Part shown: piece after piece, positions 33,446 through 42,509 of the stretch
Numbering within the stretch: position 1 is the first letter of the stretch
Layout: each line of letters starts with the position of its first letter
DNA from: Jiangella mangrovi
GTDB taxonomy: Bacteria; Actinomycetota; Actinomycetes; Jiangellales; Jiangellaceae
Direction of reading: 5' to 3'
NCBI RefSeq assembly: GCF_014204975.1
Contig: NZ_JACHMM010000001.1
Span: forward strand, 1,736,001 to 1,800,000
Length of the DNA stretch: 64,000 nt
The notes under the pieces: generated by a model
What the model was told of the DNA's origin: nothing
What the model saw: the letters and a program-made list of their open reading frames with translations, nothing else
Database searches by the model: none
Program-made: the position numbers and the translations under genes

Positions 33446-33993
33446 GGCGCCGGCACCTCGCAGCGGTCCTTGAAGCCCTGGCCGGTCAGCCCCAGCGCGG
33501 CATTGGTGCGGTTGCGCAGGTTCTCGAGCGCGACCGTCGCCGTCAGCTCGACCAGCTCGGCCTCGCTGAGGTCCGTCCTCAACTGCGCCACCATCGCGTC
33601 GGTCACCTCCGGTGGCGTGGCCGTCATGGCCTCGGCGTAGACCATCACCCGGCGTTCCAGCGCAGTGTAGAGATCGCTGTCGCGCCAGCGGGTCACCTCG
33701 CGCAGCTTGGCCGGGTCGACACCGGCGTGGTGGTTCTCCCAGTAGCCGAAGTCCATGCACCACGCACAGCCGGTCCGCGCCGACGTCGCCAGGATCGCCA
33801 GCGCCCTGAGGTCGCGGTCGAGGACCCGCCACTTCTCGGCGCCGGCCTCGAGCAGGCTCAGGGTCCGCATGACCCGCGGCTGGTGCGCCGCGGCCGTGAT
33901 CGGGTCGAGCATGACGCCGTAGCGCCGGCGCAGGAACAGCCGGACCAGGCGATAGCCGAGCGTGGGCTTCGGATCGAGGGAGATGCGTGCCAT
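33442..33993 (-). CDS. Carboxymuconolactone decarboxylase/AhpD-family protein, copy 1
   Basis: This 183-residue protein is chosen to start at the ATG at 33993 (MARISLDPKPTLG). The helical AhpD-like core carries a C-x-x-C motif in ARTGCAWCMDFGYWENHHAG near residue 87, with the nearby acidic and His residues expected for a thiol peroxidase or disulfide-exchange site. Members next to ECF41 sigma factors are thought to belong to their regulon. It is co-transcribed and translationally coupled with the sigma factor. The upstream in-frame stretch to 34065 is unlikely to be translated. Confidence 0.85.
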   Translation of the reverse strand: MARISLDPKPTLGYRLVRLFLRRRYGVMLDPITAAAHQPRVMRTLSLLEAGAEKWRVLDRDLRALAILATSARTGCAWCMDFGYWENHHAGVDPAKLREVTRWRDSDLYTALERRVMVYAEAMTATPPEVTDAMVAQLRTDLSEAELVELTATVALENLRNRTNAALGLTGQGFKDRCEVPAP

Positions 33994-34054
33994 ACCCCTG
34001 AGACACGCGCCGGTGCCCGGTTGTGACATCGGGCTGTGGCAGAGTCTGGCGCTG

Positions 34055-34576
34055 ATGTCCTTCACCTATCCCGAGGTCGGCGCCACCCGCGACGGCGGGC
34101 CGCTGCCGGCCGGCTACCACCACGGCCGCGTCCGCGAGCGCATCGGCCACGGCCGGGCCGCCTTCGAGGCCGCCGTCGAGGGCGTCGTCACCTTCGAGGT
34201 GCACCGCGCGTTCGGCCTGCGGGTCGAGTCGTCCCAGCCGCGCGCCGCAGCCGGGGTGCGGGTCACCAGCACGCTGGCGCTCGGCCCGCTCCGACTGCTG
34301 CACGCGCCGTGCGAGGTGGTCTGGGCACTGGACGAGCCGGCCCGCGGCGGCTACGCCTATGGGACGCTGCCGGGCCATCCGGCCTCCGGCGAGGAGGCCT
34401 TCCTCGCCGAACTGGACGACCACGACGACGTCTGGTTCACGGTGACGGCGTTCAGCCGGGCCTCCGCCTGGTACGCCAGGCTCGGCGGGCCGCTCACCCG
34501 CGCCGCCCAGGACCGTGCCCTGCACCGCTACGTGACGGTGGCACGCCGCATCGCCGCCCGCGCGTCACAGGCCTGA
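34055..34576 (+). CDS. DUF1990 family protein
   Basis: This 173-residue protein matches DUF1990 proteins: the opening FTYPEVGATRDGGPLPAGYHH, VEGVVTFEVHRAFGLRVESS in the middle, and FTVTAFSRASAWYARLGGPL near the end. The function of the family is unknown; the fold may be lipocalin-like or START-like. The ATG at 34055 (MSFTYPEVG) is the conserved start. It is divergent from the CMD/ECF41 pair with a 61-bp gap. Confidence 0.85.
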   Translation: MSFTYPEVGATRDGGPLPAGYHHGRVRERIGHGRAAFEAAVEGVVTFEVHRAFGLRVESSQPRAAAGVRVTSTLALGPLRLLHAPCEVVWALDEPARGGYAYGTLPGHPASGEEAFLAELDDHDDVWFTVTAFSRASAWYARLGGPLTRAAQDRALHRYVTVARRIAARASQA

Positions 34577-34591
34577 CCAGCGTCTTCCGAA

Positions 34592-34608
34592 CGGGCAACC
34601 GTTGCCCG
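34592..34608 (+). terminator. Hairpin after the DUF1990 gene
   Basis: CGGGCAA-CCG-TTGCCCG forms a 7-bp stem with a 3-nt loop, 16 bp beyond the stop at 34576. It has no U-tract, but this is common in high-GC actinobacteria. Two GTTAGCCC direct repeats follow at about 34609-34628. Confidence 0.5.
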
Positions 34609-34690
34609 GTTAGCCCGGAAGTTAGCCCTACCCGCTTCGGCCCGTCGCGGCACCCATCCTCGAATGACAACCGAGCCCGAGGAGGGCACC

Positions 34691-35248
34691 ATGACAACCA
34701 TGCTGGAGCAGCGCCGTGCAAGTGACGCTTGGACCGTGGACGACCTCGACCAGTTCCCCGAGAACGACGGCAATCGCTACGAGCTCGTCGACGGCGTACT
34801 CGTCGTGAGCCCGTCTCCCCGGCCGAAGCACCAGTGGATCAGCACCGAGCTCTTCCGAGCGCTCGACCGAGCGTGTCCGGCCGACCTGAAAGTGTTCTAC
34901 GCGCCGCTGGACTGGCAGCCGAATCAGCGGAACTCGCTGCAACCGGACCTCCTGGTGGTGGCCAGGGACGACGTCCGCGATGGGCCGCTCACCAGGCCGC
35001 TGCGGCTGGCGGTGGAGATCCTGTCGCCGAGCAGCCGGCTCTACGACACCAAGGTCAAGTTCGCGAAGTACGCCGAGGGAGGCGTCACGTCGTACTGGAT
35101 CGTCGACCCCGACGGCGGACCGTCGATCGTCGCCTACGAGCTGCGCGACGGTGACTATGTGGAGACCGCCCGGGGCAGCGGCGACGACGAGGTCCACCTC
35201 GAGCTGCCGTACCCGGTGACCGTCCGGCCGTCGACCCTGCTCGCGTGA
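34691..35248 (+). CDS. Uma2 family (DUF820) endonuclease-fold protein
   Basis: This 185-residue protein has the PD-(D/E)xK-like core of Uma2 proteins: NRYELVDGVLVVSPSP near 24-39, SLQPDLLVVARDDV near 77 (Asp), RLAVEILSPSSRLYDTKVKF near 100 (the E-x-L with a following Lys), and SYWIVDPDGG. The residues needed for metal-dependent nuclease activity appear intact. Uma2 proteins are abundant in cyanobacteria and actinobacteria, but their biological role is unclear. The ATG at 34691 has a GAGGAGGGC site; an in-frame ATG at 34664 is less likely. Confidence 0.88.
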   Translation: MTTMLEQRRASDAWTVDDLDQFPENDGNRYELVDGVLVVSPSPRPKHQWISTELFRALDRACPADLKVFYAPLDWQPNQRNSLQPDLLVVARDDVRDGPLTRPLRLAVEILSPSSRLYDTKVKFAKYAEGGVTSYWIVDPDGGPSIVAYELRDGDYVETARGSGDDEVHLELPYPVTVRPSTLLA

Positions 35249-35638
35249 ACCCTCGTGGACGTCCGCACATCGAGATGATCAGCGGGTGAACGTGACCTGG
35301 ACCTCGACGATCTGTCCGGTATGGTGTAGGAATCGAAGAAGAGATCGTGTCGTCGTCGGCGCGTTCTCGCCCTTCCGGCGGTCGACCACCGGACCGAAGG
35401 GTCCAGCGACGGCATCGGGTGGAGGCCCGGTGTCCCCACACCAAGCCACATCGCGGTCCACTTCGACGAGTGCCGTGGAGTCCGAACACCGGCGGGGGTC
35501 AAGCAAGAGCCGCCGACCCACCGGAGCCACGGCGCGTTCGGGTACCGGTTGCGGCCCCGGCTCGCTGCGGAGGCCGGGGTCGCAACCTCCCGGACCACCC
35601 CACCCACACCTCGGGCCCTGACAGGGCATCCTCGTCGC
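35249..35638. other. Intergenic region with no clear gene
   Basis: This 390-bp gap has open frames on both strands but none with a recognisable protein or ribosome site. The minus-strand frame ending at 35279 finishes with a protein-like HHTGQIVEVQVTFTR, and the plus-strand frame starting near 35286 is rich in Arg/Ser/Pro. A decayed gene is possible. No terminator, tRNA or repeat was seen. Confidence 0.4.
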
Positions 35639-36298
35639 ATGCCCGAACGCGTCCTCACCGTCTCGCCCGAGCGCCTCGACGGCTGGCTGGCCGGCTTCGC
35701 CCAGCGCCACGGCGCCACCACGCACCGGGCCGGGCCTGACGTCGTCGTCGTCGAGGCCGCGGACGGAGCGGTCGCGAGCTGCGCCGTCCCGTTCCCGCCG
35801 CTCGAGAACGACGACACCGAACAGCCCTACGACGGCCTGATCGCGCACGCGACCCGTGAGCGCCGCATCGCCGTCCTGCTGGTCCGCCGCGGCGGCTACG
35901 CGGCCGGCGTCTTCGCCGGGACGCGGCTCGTGGCGTCGAAGGTCGGCTCGCGGCACGTCCAGGGCCGCACGGCCGCCGGCGGCCAGTCGCAGCAGCGGTT
36001 CGCCCGGCGGCGCGAGAAGCAGACCCGCGAGGCGTTCGAGGCCGCCGCCGACGTCGCGGCACGTGTGCTGCTGCCCCACGTGGCCGGGCTCGACGCCGTC
36101 GTCACCGGAGGCGACCGTGCCGCTGTCGACCACGTGCTCGCGGACCGCCGGTTGACGGCGCTGGCGACGCTCCGCGACCGCACGCGGAACGCGCCGCACC
36201 TGGCCGTCCCGGATCCGAAGCTGGCCGTCCTGGAGGCGACTCCGGCGACATTCCGGGCGGTCCGGATCACCCTGTCCGAACCGGACGTCGCACCGTGA
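35639..36298 (+). CDS. acVLRF1-family peptidyl-tRNA hydrolase (Vms1-like release factor)
   Basis: This 219-residue protein has an eRF1/Vms1-like core with the catalytic loop region GSRHVQGRTAAGGQSQQRFA near residues 102-121, where GGQSQQR is the GxxQ-type hydrolysis motif. It is followed by a basic helix RRREKQTREAFEAAA. Eukaryotic Vms1 frees nascent chains from stalled 60S subunits; the actinobacterial relative is named for this similarity and is expected to release peptidyl-tRNA from obstructed large subunits. The ATG at 35639 was chosen. No partner gene (RqcH-like) is seen in the window. Confidence 0.85.
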   Translation: MPERVLTVSPERLDGWLAGFAQRHGATTHRAGPDVVVVEAADGAVASCAVPFPPLENDDTEQPYDGLIAHATRERRIAVLLVRRGGYAAGVFAGTRLVASKVGSRHVQGRTAAGGQSQQRFARRREKQTREAFEAAADVAARVLLPHVAGLDAVVTGGDRAAVDHVLADRRLTALATLRDRTRNAPHLAVPDPKLAVLEATPATFRAVRITLSEPDVAP

Positions 36299-36412
36299 TC
36301 AGCCCGACACCACACAGTGCGGACCGTTTGTGGTCGCGCCCTCTGGGCAGGCGTAGGTTAGCCAGTGACAGGTTCCGCGCCTGACGATGTCGTCGAGAGG
36401 AAGCTCAGAAGC

Positions 36413-37036
36413 ATGGCCGCCTATTCTCTGCCGGATCTCCCTTACGACTACGGTGCGCTCGAGCCGCACATCGCCGGTCAGATCATGGAGCTCCACCACT
36501 CCAAGCACCACCAGACGTACGTCAGCGGCACCAACACCGCGCTCGAGCAGCTCGAGGAGGCGCGCGCCACCAACAAGCTCGACACGGTCAACCAGCTGCA
36601 GAAGAACCTGGCCTTCAACCTCGCGGGCCACGTCAACCACACCGTCTTCTGGAACAACATGTCGCCCGAGGGCGGCGACAAGCCCGACGGTGAGCTGGGC
36701 GCCGCGGTCGACGAGTTCTTCGGCTCCTTCGACGGCTTCCGCGCGCACTACACCGCGGCCGCGCTGGGCATCCAGGGCTCGGGCTGGTCCATCCTGGCGT
36801 GGGAGAGCATCGGCCAGCGCCTGGTCATCGAGCAGCTCTACGACCACCAGGGCAACCTGGCGGCCGGCACCGTCCCGCTGCTCATGCTCGACATGTGGGA
36901 GCACGCCTTCTACCTGCAGTACAAGAACGTCAAGCCCGACTACGTGGCGGCGTTCTGGAACATCGTCAACTGGCCCGACGTCGCCACGCGCTTCGAGGCG
37001 GCCCGGACGAAGACCACGGGGCTCATCACGCCCTGA
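36413..37036 (+). CDS. Superoxide dismutase, Fe/Mn type
   Basis: This 207-residue protein converts superoxide to oxygen and peroxide in the cytoplasm. The metal ligands are visible: His in [11 protein letters not shown] (28-36), His in NHTVFWNNM (near 82), and Asp and His in [14 protein letters not shown] (near 165). Lengths and blocks match the family. The start [13 protein letters not shown] at 36413 is the conserved one; the frame is open back to a GTG at 36365. A strong hairpin at 37048-37076 ends the transcript. Mn versus Fe preference cannot be settled by eye; actinobacterial homologs are usually Mn or cambialistic. Confidence 0.95.
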   Translation: MAAYSLPDLPYDYGALEPHIAGQIMELHHSKHHQTYVSGTNTALEQLEEARATNKLDTVNQLQKNLAFNLAGHVNHTVFWNNMSPEGGDKPDGELGAAVDEFFGSFDGFRAHYTAAALGIQGSGWSILAWESIGQRLVIEQLYDHQGNLAAGTVPLLMLDMWEHAFYLQYKNVKPDYVAAFWNIVNWPDVATRFEAARTKTTGLITP

Positions 37037-37047
37037 CCGCTGCTCGC

Positions 37048-37076
37048 GAGGGCGCCGGCAGCCGGCCGGCGCCCTC
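37048..37076 (+). terminator. Strong hairpin terminator after superoxide dismutase
   Basis: GAGGGCGCCGGC-AGCCG-GCCGGCGCCCTC is a perfect 12-bp GC stem with a 5-nt loop, starting 12 bp after the stop codon at 37036. Confidence 0.8.
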
Positions 37077-37093
37077 CACCGCCGGAGGTTCGC

Positions 37094-37207
37094 GTGTTCA
37101 AGCCACCGTCGCAGCCCAGCCGGCGCGCCACGGCCGTCAAGGTCGGCATCGCCGCCCTGTGCGTGGGCTACGCCTCGGTGCTCGCGGGCCTGCTGCTGGG
37201 CTTCTAG
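37094..37207 (+). CDS. Tiny membrane protein (37 aa)
   Basis: The GTG at 37094 is preceded by GGAGG (37083-37087) at proper spacing. The product has a basic N-terminus (FKPPSQPSRRATAVK) and a single hydrophobic helix (VGIAALCVGYASVLAGLLLGF) reaching the C-terminus, a tail-anchored or N-in layout. Its position just after the superoxide dismutase terminator, and the clear ribosome site, argue for a real gene. The function is unknown. Confidence 0.5.
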   Translation: MFKPPSQPSRRATAVKVGIAALCVGYASVLAGLLLGF

Positions 37208-37313
37208 CCCGGCGCCCGCCGCCCGTGTGGGCGGCCTCACACCCGGTTCCGTCACGCCGGCCGGGTCCCCTCGCGTCGTCTCGGTGACATCCCACCCACC
37301 GAGAGGAACGACG

Positions 37314-37757
37314 ATGACGCAACGCCTGAACGTCTCCGCAGTGGCTCCCGAGGGCTACCGCGCGGTGGCCGGCCTGGCCGCCTACGTCAAGGCGAACGTC
37401 GACCGGACGCTCATGCACCTGATCGAGCTGCGCGCCTCGATCATCAACGGCTGCTCCTACTGCGTCGACATGCACAGCCGCGACGCCCTGGCCGCCGGCG
37501 AGGACGCCCGCCGGCTCTTCGCCGTCGGCGCCTGGGAGGACGCTCCGTTCTTCACCGAGCGCGAGCGGGCGGCGCTCGCACTCACCGACTCCGCCACCCG
37601 GCTGGGCCCCGGTGGCGTGCCCGACGACGTCTGGGACATGGCCGCGAAGCTGTTCACCGAGAAGGAACTGGCCGATCTGCTGCTGACCATCGGCACAATC
37701 AACGTGTGGAACCGGATCACCGTACCGACCCGGACCGAGCCGCCGACGACGGTGTGA
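37314..37757 (+). CDS. Carboxymuconolactone decarboxylase/AhpD-family protein, copy 2
   Basis: This 147-residue alkylhydroperoxidase-like helical protein has the active-site motif NGCSYCVDMHSRDALAAGED near residue 50 (C-x-x-C then His), as in AhpD-type peroxidases. The ATG at 37314 has an AGAGGAACG site. The gene's stop codon overlaps the GTG start of the second ECF41 sigma factor (GTGTGA region), repeating the arrangement found at 33442-33445 but in the opposite gene orientation. Confidence 0.88.
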   Translation: MTQRLNVSAVAPEGYRAVAGLAAYVKANVDRTLMHLIELRASIINGCSYCVDMHSRDALAAGEDARRLFAVGAWEDAPFFTERERAALALTDSATRLGPGGVPDDVWDMAAKLFTEKELADLLLTIGTINVWNRITVPTRTEPPTTV

Positions 37758-38626
37758 TCGACACCGCGTCCGCCGACGCGGCCGTCGAGGTCCAGCGGCA
37801 CCGGCCGATGCTCCTCGGCCTGGCCTACCGGATGCTGGGCTCGACCGGCGACGCCGAGGACGTCGTGCAGGACGCCTACCTGCGCTGGCGTGACGTCGAC
37901 CGGTCGGAGGTGCGCGAGCCGCGCCGCTACCTGTCCCGGACGGTGACCCGGCTCGCCCTCGACCGGCTGCGCGAGCGGAAGGCGCACGCGAGCTACGTGG
38001 GGCCGTGGCTGCCGGACCCGGTGGCCACGGCCCCGTCGCCGTTCGACCCGCTCGAGACCGTCGAGCAGCGCGACTCGGTGTCGACGGCGACCCTCTACCT
38101 GATGGAGCGGCTGGACCCGGTCGAGCGCGCCGTGTTCGTGCTGCGCAGCGCGTTCGACCTGCCCTACGCGGAGATCGCCGAGATCGTCGACCGCACGCCC
38201 GAGCACAGCCGCCAGCTCTACCACCGAGCGGCCGCCCGGCTGGGCGACGACCGCCGCCGGTTCGCGCCCAGCCGCCGCGAGCACGCCGTCCTGCTCGAGC
38301 GCTTCCTCGTGGCGGCTCGCGAGGGCGACCTCGCCACGCTGCGGTCCCTGCTCCACGACGACGCGGTCGCCTGGACCGACGGCGGCGGCCGGGCGAAGGC
38401 GGCCCGCAACCCGGTGTCCGGTGCGGACAAGGTGGCCCGGTTCTTCGCCGGCATCCACACCCGCAGCCGTCCGGCGTACGAGCTGCTCGAGCTCAACGGC
38501 GCCCCCGGCGCGATCCTCCAGCTGTACGGCGGCCCCCAGACCCTCACCTTCAGCATCGACGACGGCAGGATCAGCGCGCTCTTCCTCGTCACCAATCCGG
38601 ACAAGCTCGGCTGGCTCGGCCGGTAA
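37754..38626 (+). CDS. ECF41-type sigma factor with SnoaL-like C-terminal domain, copy 2
   Basis: This 290-residue protein has a GTG start at 37754, overlapping the upstream stop by 4 bp. Region 2 (MLGSTGDAEDVVQDAYLRW) and region 4 (DPVERAVFVLRSAFDLPYAE) flank a linker GPWLPDPV. The C-terminal NTF2-like domain carries DGGGR (209-213) and the full NPDKL motif (281-285) with a terminal GWLGR. These signatures define ECF41 factors, whose C-terminal domain both activates and restrains the sigma core. It is similar to, but clearly diverged from, the copy at 32576. It probably controls the coupled AhpD-family gene. Confidence 0.92.
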   Translation: MIDTASADAAVEVQRHRPMLLGLAYRMLGSTGDAEDVVQDAYLRWRDVDRSEVREPRRYLSRTVTRLALDRLRERKAHASYVGPWLPDPVATAPSPFDPLETVEQRDSVSTATLYLMERLDPVERAVFVLRSAFDLPYAEIAEIVDRTPEHSRQLYHRAAARLGDDRRRFAPSRREHAVLLERFLVAAREGDLATLRSLLHDDAVAWTDGGGRAKAARNPVSGADKVARFFAGIHTRSRPAYELLELNGAPGAILQLYGGPQTLTFSIDDGRISALFLVTNPDKLGWLGR

Positions 38627-38636
38627 CGTCGGCACC

Positions 38637-39515
38637 GTGATCGCATCGCTCGCCCGCCGGGCCCTCTATGCCCTCGCGACCAGCACCGAGCTGGAGTCCG
38701 TCGTCCGCGCCGTCCCGCCGGTCCAGGACCTCGCGCTGTCCCAGGCGCGCCGCTACGTCGCCGGCACCACACTGGACGAGGCGCTGGTCACCGTCCGGCG
38801 GCTGGTCGGCGACGGCCTCGCGGTCAGCCTCGACCTGTTCGGCGAGGGCGCGGCCGACGAGGAGGCGCTGGCGGCAACGGTGGACGGCTACCGCGAGGCG
38901 GCGGCCGCGCTGGCCGACGTGGGCGGCGACGTGTACCTCGAGATCGTGCCGTCGCACCTCGGGCTGGACCTCGGGCTCGACGTCTGCCGCCGACACGTGG
39001 AGCAGCTGGTCGAGTTCCTGCCGGCCGGGTCGCGGCTCGAGATCAGCGCCGAGGAGGCCGAGCGCACGCCGCACATCATGGACCTCACGATCGCGCTGGC
39101 CGAGGCGGGCGCGCCGGTCCTGGCGACGGTCCAGGCGAACCTGCGCCGCAGCCCCGGCGACGTCGACCGGCTGCTGGCCGCCGGGGTCCCGGTCCGGCTG
39201 GTCAAGGGCGCCTACCTCGAGGCCGCCGACATCGCCCACCGCTGGGGCGACGAGACCGGCGTCGCATTCGTGCGGCTCGCGCACCGGATCCACGCGGGCG
39301 GCACGCCGCCGCTGCTGGCCACGCACGACCGGGTGCTGCTAGAGGCCCTGCTCGAGGCGCTGCCCGGCGCCGGGGTCGAGATGCTGCTCGGCGTCCGCGA
39401 GGACGACGCCCGCGAGCTGGCCGGCCGCGGCGTGCCGGTGCGCGTCTACGCACCGTACGGCGACAGCTGGTTCCGCTACTGGATGCGCCGGGTGGCCGAG
39501 GCGCAAGGGGCGTGA
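38637..39515 (+). CDS. Proline dehydrogenase (monofunctional)
   Basis: This 292-residue protein has a GTG start at 38637, ten bases after the sigma factor. It is a flavin-dependent TIM barrel that oxidises proline to pyrroline-5-carboxylate. Family blocks are VRLVKGAYLEAADIAHR near 185, the LATHDRVLLEALL segment near 222, and the C-terminal RVYAPYGDSWFRYWMRRVAE that binds substrate. The length fits monofunctional enzymes of actinobacteria. The P5C dehydrogenase partner is not adjacent. It may be co-transcribed with the ECF41 sigma factor gene. Confidence 0.92.
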   Translation: MIASLARRALYALATSTELESVVRAVPPVQDLALSQARRYVAGTTLDEALVTVRRLVGDGLAVSLDLFGEGAADEEALAATVDGYREAAAALADVGGDVYLEIVPSHLGLDLGLDVCRRHVEQLVEFLPAGSRLEISAEEAERTPHIMDLTIALAEAGAPVLATVQANLRRSPGDVDRLLAAGVPVRLVKGAYLEAADIAHRWGDETGVAFVRLAHRIHAGGTPPLLATHDRVLLEALLEALPGAGVEMLLGVREDDARELAGRGVPVRVYAPYGDSWFRYWMRRVAEAQGA

Positions 39516-39543
39516 CCCGCGGCCACCCGGCAGCTCCTCGGCC

Positions 39544-39852
39544 TCACACCGGCTGCAGGGTGCTCGTCTCGTAGAGCCGGTCGGCCACGCGCTCGCCGTC
39601 GTGCACGAACGCCACGAGATAGGTGCGCAGCTCGCGGGCGAACTCGGCGACGTCCGCCGGCCCGAACCCGGCGATCGACGCCAGGGCGATGACATCGGCG
39701 GTCTCCGCGTCGACGATCGCCTCCGTCATCAGGTCCGGGTCGAGTCCGCAGGCCAGCGCGAGGGTGCGGATCGTCTCGCCGCGTTCGAGGGCGGCCTCCA
39801 GGGCCGCGGGGGTGACGCCGAGGATCTGTGCCGCCGTCGGGATCGCGTACAT
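39544..39852 (-). CDS. Small hypothetical protein
   Basis: This 102-residue protein has an ATG at 39852 with a clear GGAGGCGG site. It is mostly helical: an N-terminal part with repeated AALEAALERGETIRTLALA, which may form a LysM- or HTH-like bundle, then an acidic middle and a C-terminal FARELRTYLVAFVHDGERVA. I do not recognise the family. It is divergent from phosphoketolase, 156 bp away, and convergent with proline dehydrogenase. Confidence 0.6.
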   Translation of the reverse strand: MYAIPTAAQILGVTPAALEAALERGETIRTLALACGLDPDLMTEAIVDAETADVIALASIAGFGPADVAEFARELRTYLVAFVHDGERVADRLYETSTLQPV

Positions 39853-39905
39853 GGCCGCCTCCGGGTGAGGGTCGTGTCGTTCGTGAGACCGATCCTGTCC
39901 GGCGT

Positions 39906-39936
39906 TCCTGAGAACATCCGGAGACGGTCCTGAGAA
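39906..39936. promoter_or_regulatory. Direct repeats in the phosphoketolase promoter region
   Basis: TCCTGAGAA occurs at 39906-39914 and 39928-39936, 22 bp start to start, which is two helical turns. It lies in the divergent gap between the hypothetical gene (start 39852) and phosphoketolase (start 40009). The spacing suits a dimeric activator or repressor. No regulator gene is adjacent. Confidence 0.4.
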
Positions 39937-40008
39937 ACCTGTATGAGTCCGCGGGCACCGGGTACATGCTGGTCCTTGACGAGCAGCCCCAACCGAGGAG
40001 CGGCGACG

Positions 40009-42486
40009 ATGCTCGACGAGGCCCGCCACACCATCGACGACGCCCTGCTCACCCGCATCGACGCGTGGTGGCGGGCGGCCAACTATCTCTCCGTCGGCCA
40101 GATCTACCTGCTGGACAACCCGCTGCTGCGCGAGCCGCTGCGCGCCGAGCACGTCAAGCCGCGGCTGCTCGGCCACTGGGGCACGTCGCCCGGGCAGAAC
40201 TTCCTGTACGCGCACCTCAACCGGGCGATCGTCCAGCGCGACCTCGACATGATCTACCTCTCCGGCCCGGGGCACGGCGGCCCGTCGCTGGTGTCGGCGG
40301 CCTGGCTCGACGGCACCTACAGCGAGGTCTACTCCGGCGTCGGCGACGACGAGGCGGGCCTGCGCGAGCTGTTCCGCCAGTTCTCCTTCCCCGGCGGCAT
40401 CCCCAGCCACGTGGCGCCCGAGACGCCCGGCTCGATCCACGAGGGCGGCGAGCTGGGCTACGTGCTGTCGCACGCCTACGGCGCCGCTTTCGACAACCCC
40501 GGGCTGATCGTGGCGGCCTGTGTCGGCGACGGCGAGGCCGAGACCGGCCCGCTGGCCACGGCCTGGCACAGCAACAAGTTCCTCAACCCGGCCACCGACG
40601 GCGCCGTGCTGCCGATCCTGCACCTCAACGGCTACAAGATCGCCAACCCGGCGGTGCTGGCCCGCATCCCGCGGCGCGAGCTGGAGCACCTCATGGTCGG
40701 CTACGGGTACACGCCCTACTGGTTCGAGGCCGGCTTCGACGACGAGGACCACCTGTCGATCCACCGCCGGTTCGCCGACCTGCTGAACCATGCGCTGGAC
40801 CAGATCGCGGCCGCCCAGAACGACTTCCGCGCCGGCGAGTACGACCACCGGCCGGACTGGCCGATGATCGTCTTCAAGACGCCCAAGGGCTGGACCGGCC
40901 CGCGCGAGGTCGACGGCCACCAGGTCGAGGACACCTACCGGTCGCACCAGGTACCCATGAGCGCCGTCCGCGGCAACGACGAGTACACCCGGCTGCTGGA
41001 GCAGTGGATGCGCTCCTACCGGCCCGAGGAGCTGTTCGACGACGACGGCCGGCTCCGCGCCGACCTGCGCGAGCTGTCGCCGTCGGGACCCCGGCGGATG
41101 AGCGCGAACCCGCACGCGAACGGCGGTGTCCTCACCCGCGACCTGCGGCTGCCGGAGTTCCGCGAGTTCGCCGTCGACGTGCCGGTGCCCGGCGGGGTGA
41201 TCGACGAGCCGACGACGGTGCTGGGCCGGTGGCTCGCCGGCGTCGTCAGCGCCAATCCGGACAACTTCCTCATCATGGGGCCGGACGAGACGGCGTCCAA
41301 CCGGCTGTCGGCGGCCGTGGCGGCCGGCGGCAAGCGCTGGCTGGGCGAGACGCTGCCCACCGACGACTCGCTGTCGCCCACGGGCCGGGTGTTCGAGATG
41401 CTGTCGGAGCACCAGTGCCAGGGCTGGCTCGAGGGATACCTGCTGACCGGCCGGCACGGGCTCTTCAACTGCTACGAGGCGTTCATCCACATCATCGACG
41501 CCATGTTCAACCAGCACGCGAAGTGGCTGAAGGTGACCCGCGAGATCCCCTGGCGCGCGCCCGTCCCCTCGCTGAACTACCTGCTGTCGTCGCACGTCTG
41601 GCGCCAGGACCACAACGGCTTCTCGCACCAGGACCCCGGCTTCATCGACCACGTCGTCAACAAGAAGGCCGACGTCATCCGGGTCTACCTGCCGCCGGAC
41701 ACCAACACGCTGCTGTCCACGTACGACCACTGCCTGCGCAGCCGCGACTACGTCAACGTCGTCGTCTCCGGGAAGCAGCCCGGGCCGCAGTGGCTGACCA
41801 TGGACGAGGCGATCGCCCACTGCACGCGCGGCATCGGCATCTGGGAGTGGGCCAGCACCGACGGCGGCGAGGGCGAGCCCGACGTCGTCATGGCCTGCGC
41901 CGGCGACGTGCCCACGGTCGAGACGCTGGCCGCCGTCGACCTCATGCGCCAGCACCTGCCGGAGCTGCGGGTGCGCGTCGTCAACGTCGTCGACCTCATG
42001 CGGCTGCAGGACGAGCACGAGCACCCGCACGGGCTGAGCGCCCGCGAGTTCGACGCGCTGTTCACCACGGACAAGCCGGTCGTGTTCGCCTACCACGGCT
42101 ACCCGTGGCTGATCCACCGGCTGACCTACCGCCGCACCAACCACGACAACATCCACGTCCGCGGCTACAAGGAGGAGGGCACCACCACGACGCCGTTCGA
42201 CATGGTGATGCTCAACGACCTCGACCGGTACCACCTGGTCATGGACGTCATCGACCGCGTGCCCGGGCTGGCCGGCGAGCGGGCGGTGCTGCGCCAGCGC
42301 ATGGCCGACGCGCGCCTGCGGGCCCGCCAGTACACCCGCGAGCACGGCACCGACCTCCCCGAGGTGGCCGACTGGGCCTGGCCCGACGCGCGCGCCCGGG
42401 GGCTGCCGAAGCGGGGCGGCGAGGACACGGCGGCCGACTTCGCCGCGACGCCCGGCCCGGTGCAGGGCGAGCAGACGGAGGGTTGA
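40009..42486 (+). CDS. xfp: Phosphoketolase (xylulose-5-phosphate/fructose-6-phosphate)
   Basis: This 825-residue TPP-dependent enzyme of central carbon metabolism splits xylulose 5-phosphate and/or fructose 6-phosphate to acetyl phosphate plus an aldose phosphate. Family blocks are [20 protein letters not shown] near 44, [14 protein letters not shown], the TPP-binding [20 protein letters not shown] near 180, [20 protein letters not shown] near 470, and the C-terminal [19 protein letters not shown]. The length agrees with known enzymes (about 800-825). The start ATG at 40009 follows a GAGGAG site; the frame is open upstream to 39943. No acetate kinase gene is nearby. Confidence 0.96.
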   Translation: MLDEARHTIDDALLTRIDAWWRAANYLSVGQIYLLDNPLLREPLRAEHVKPRLLGHWGTSPGQNFLYAHLNRAIVQRDLDMIYLSGPGHGGPSLVSAAWLDGTYSEVYSGVGDDEAGLRELFRQFSFPGGIPSHVAPETPGSIHEGGELGYVLSHAYGAAFDNPGLIVAACVGDGEAETGPLATAWHSNKFLNPATDGAVLPILHLNGYKIANPAVLARIPRRELEHLMVGYGYTPYWFEAGFDDEDHLSIHRRFADLLNHALDQIAAAQNDFRAGEYDHRPDWPMIVFKTPKGWTGPREVDGHQVEDTYRSHQVPMSAVRGNDEYTRLLEQWMRSYRPEELFDDDGRLRADLRELSPSGPRRMSANPHANGGVLTRDLRLPEFREFAVDVPVPGGVIDEPTTVLGRWLAGVVSANPDNFLIMGPDETASNRLSAAVAAGGKRWLGETLPTDDSLSPTGRVFEMLSEHQCQGWLEGYLLTGRHGLFNCYEAFIHIIDAMFNQHAKWLKVTREIPWRAPVPSLNYLLSSHVWRQDHNGFSHQDPGFIDHVVNKKADVIRVYLPPDTNTLLSTYDHCLRSRDYVNVVVSGKQPGPQWLTMDEAIAHCTRGIGIWEWASTDGGEGEPDVVMACAGDVPTVETLAAVDLMRQHLPELRVRVVNVVDLMRLQDEHEHPHGLSAREFDALFTTDKPVVFAYHGYPWLIHRLTYRRTNHDNIHVRGYKEEGTTTTPFDMVMLNDLDRYHLVMDVIDRVPGLAGERAVLRQRMADARLRARQYTREHGTDLPEVADWAWPDARARGLPKRGGEDTAADFAATPGPVQGEQTEG

Positions 42487-42509
42487 CGAGGGTTCGCCCG
42501 ACGGGGTCC

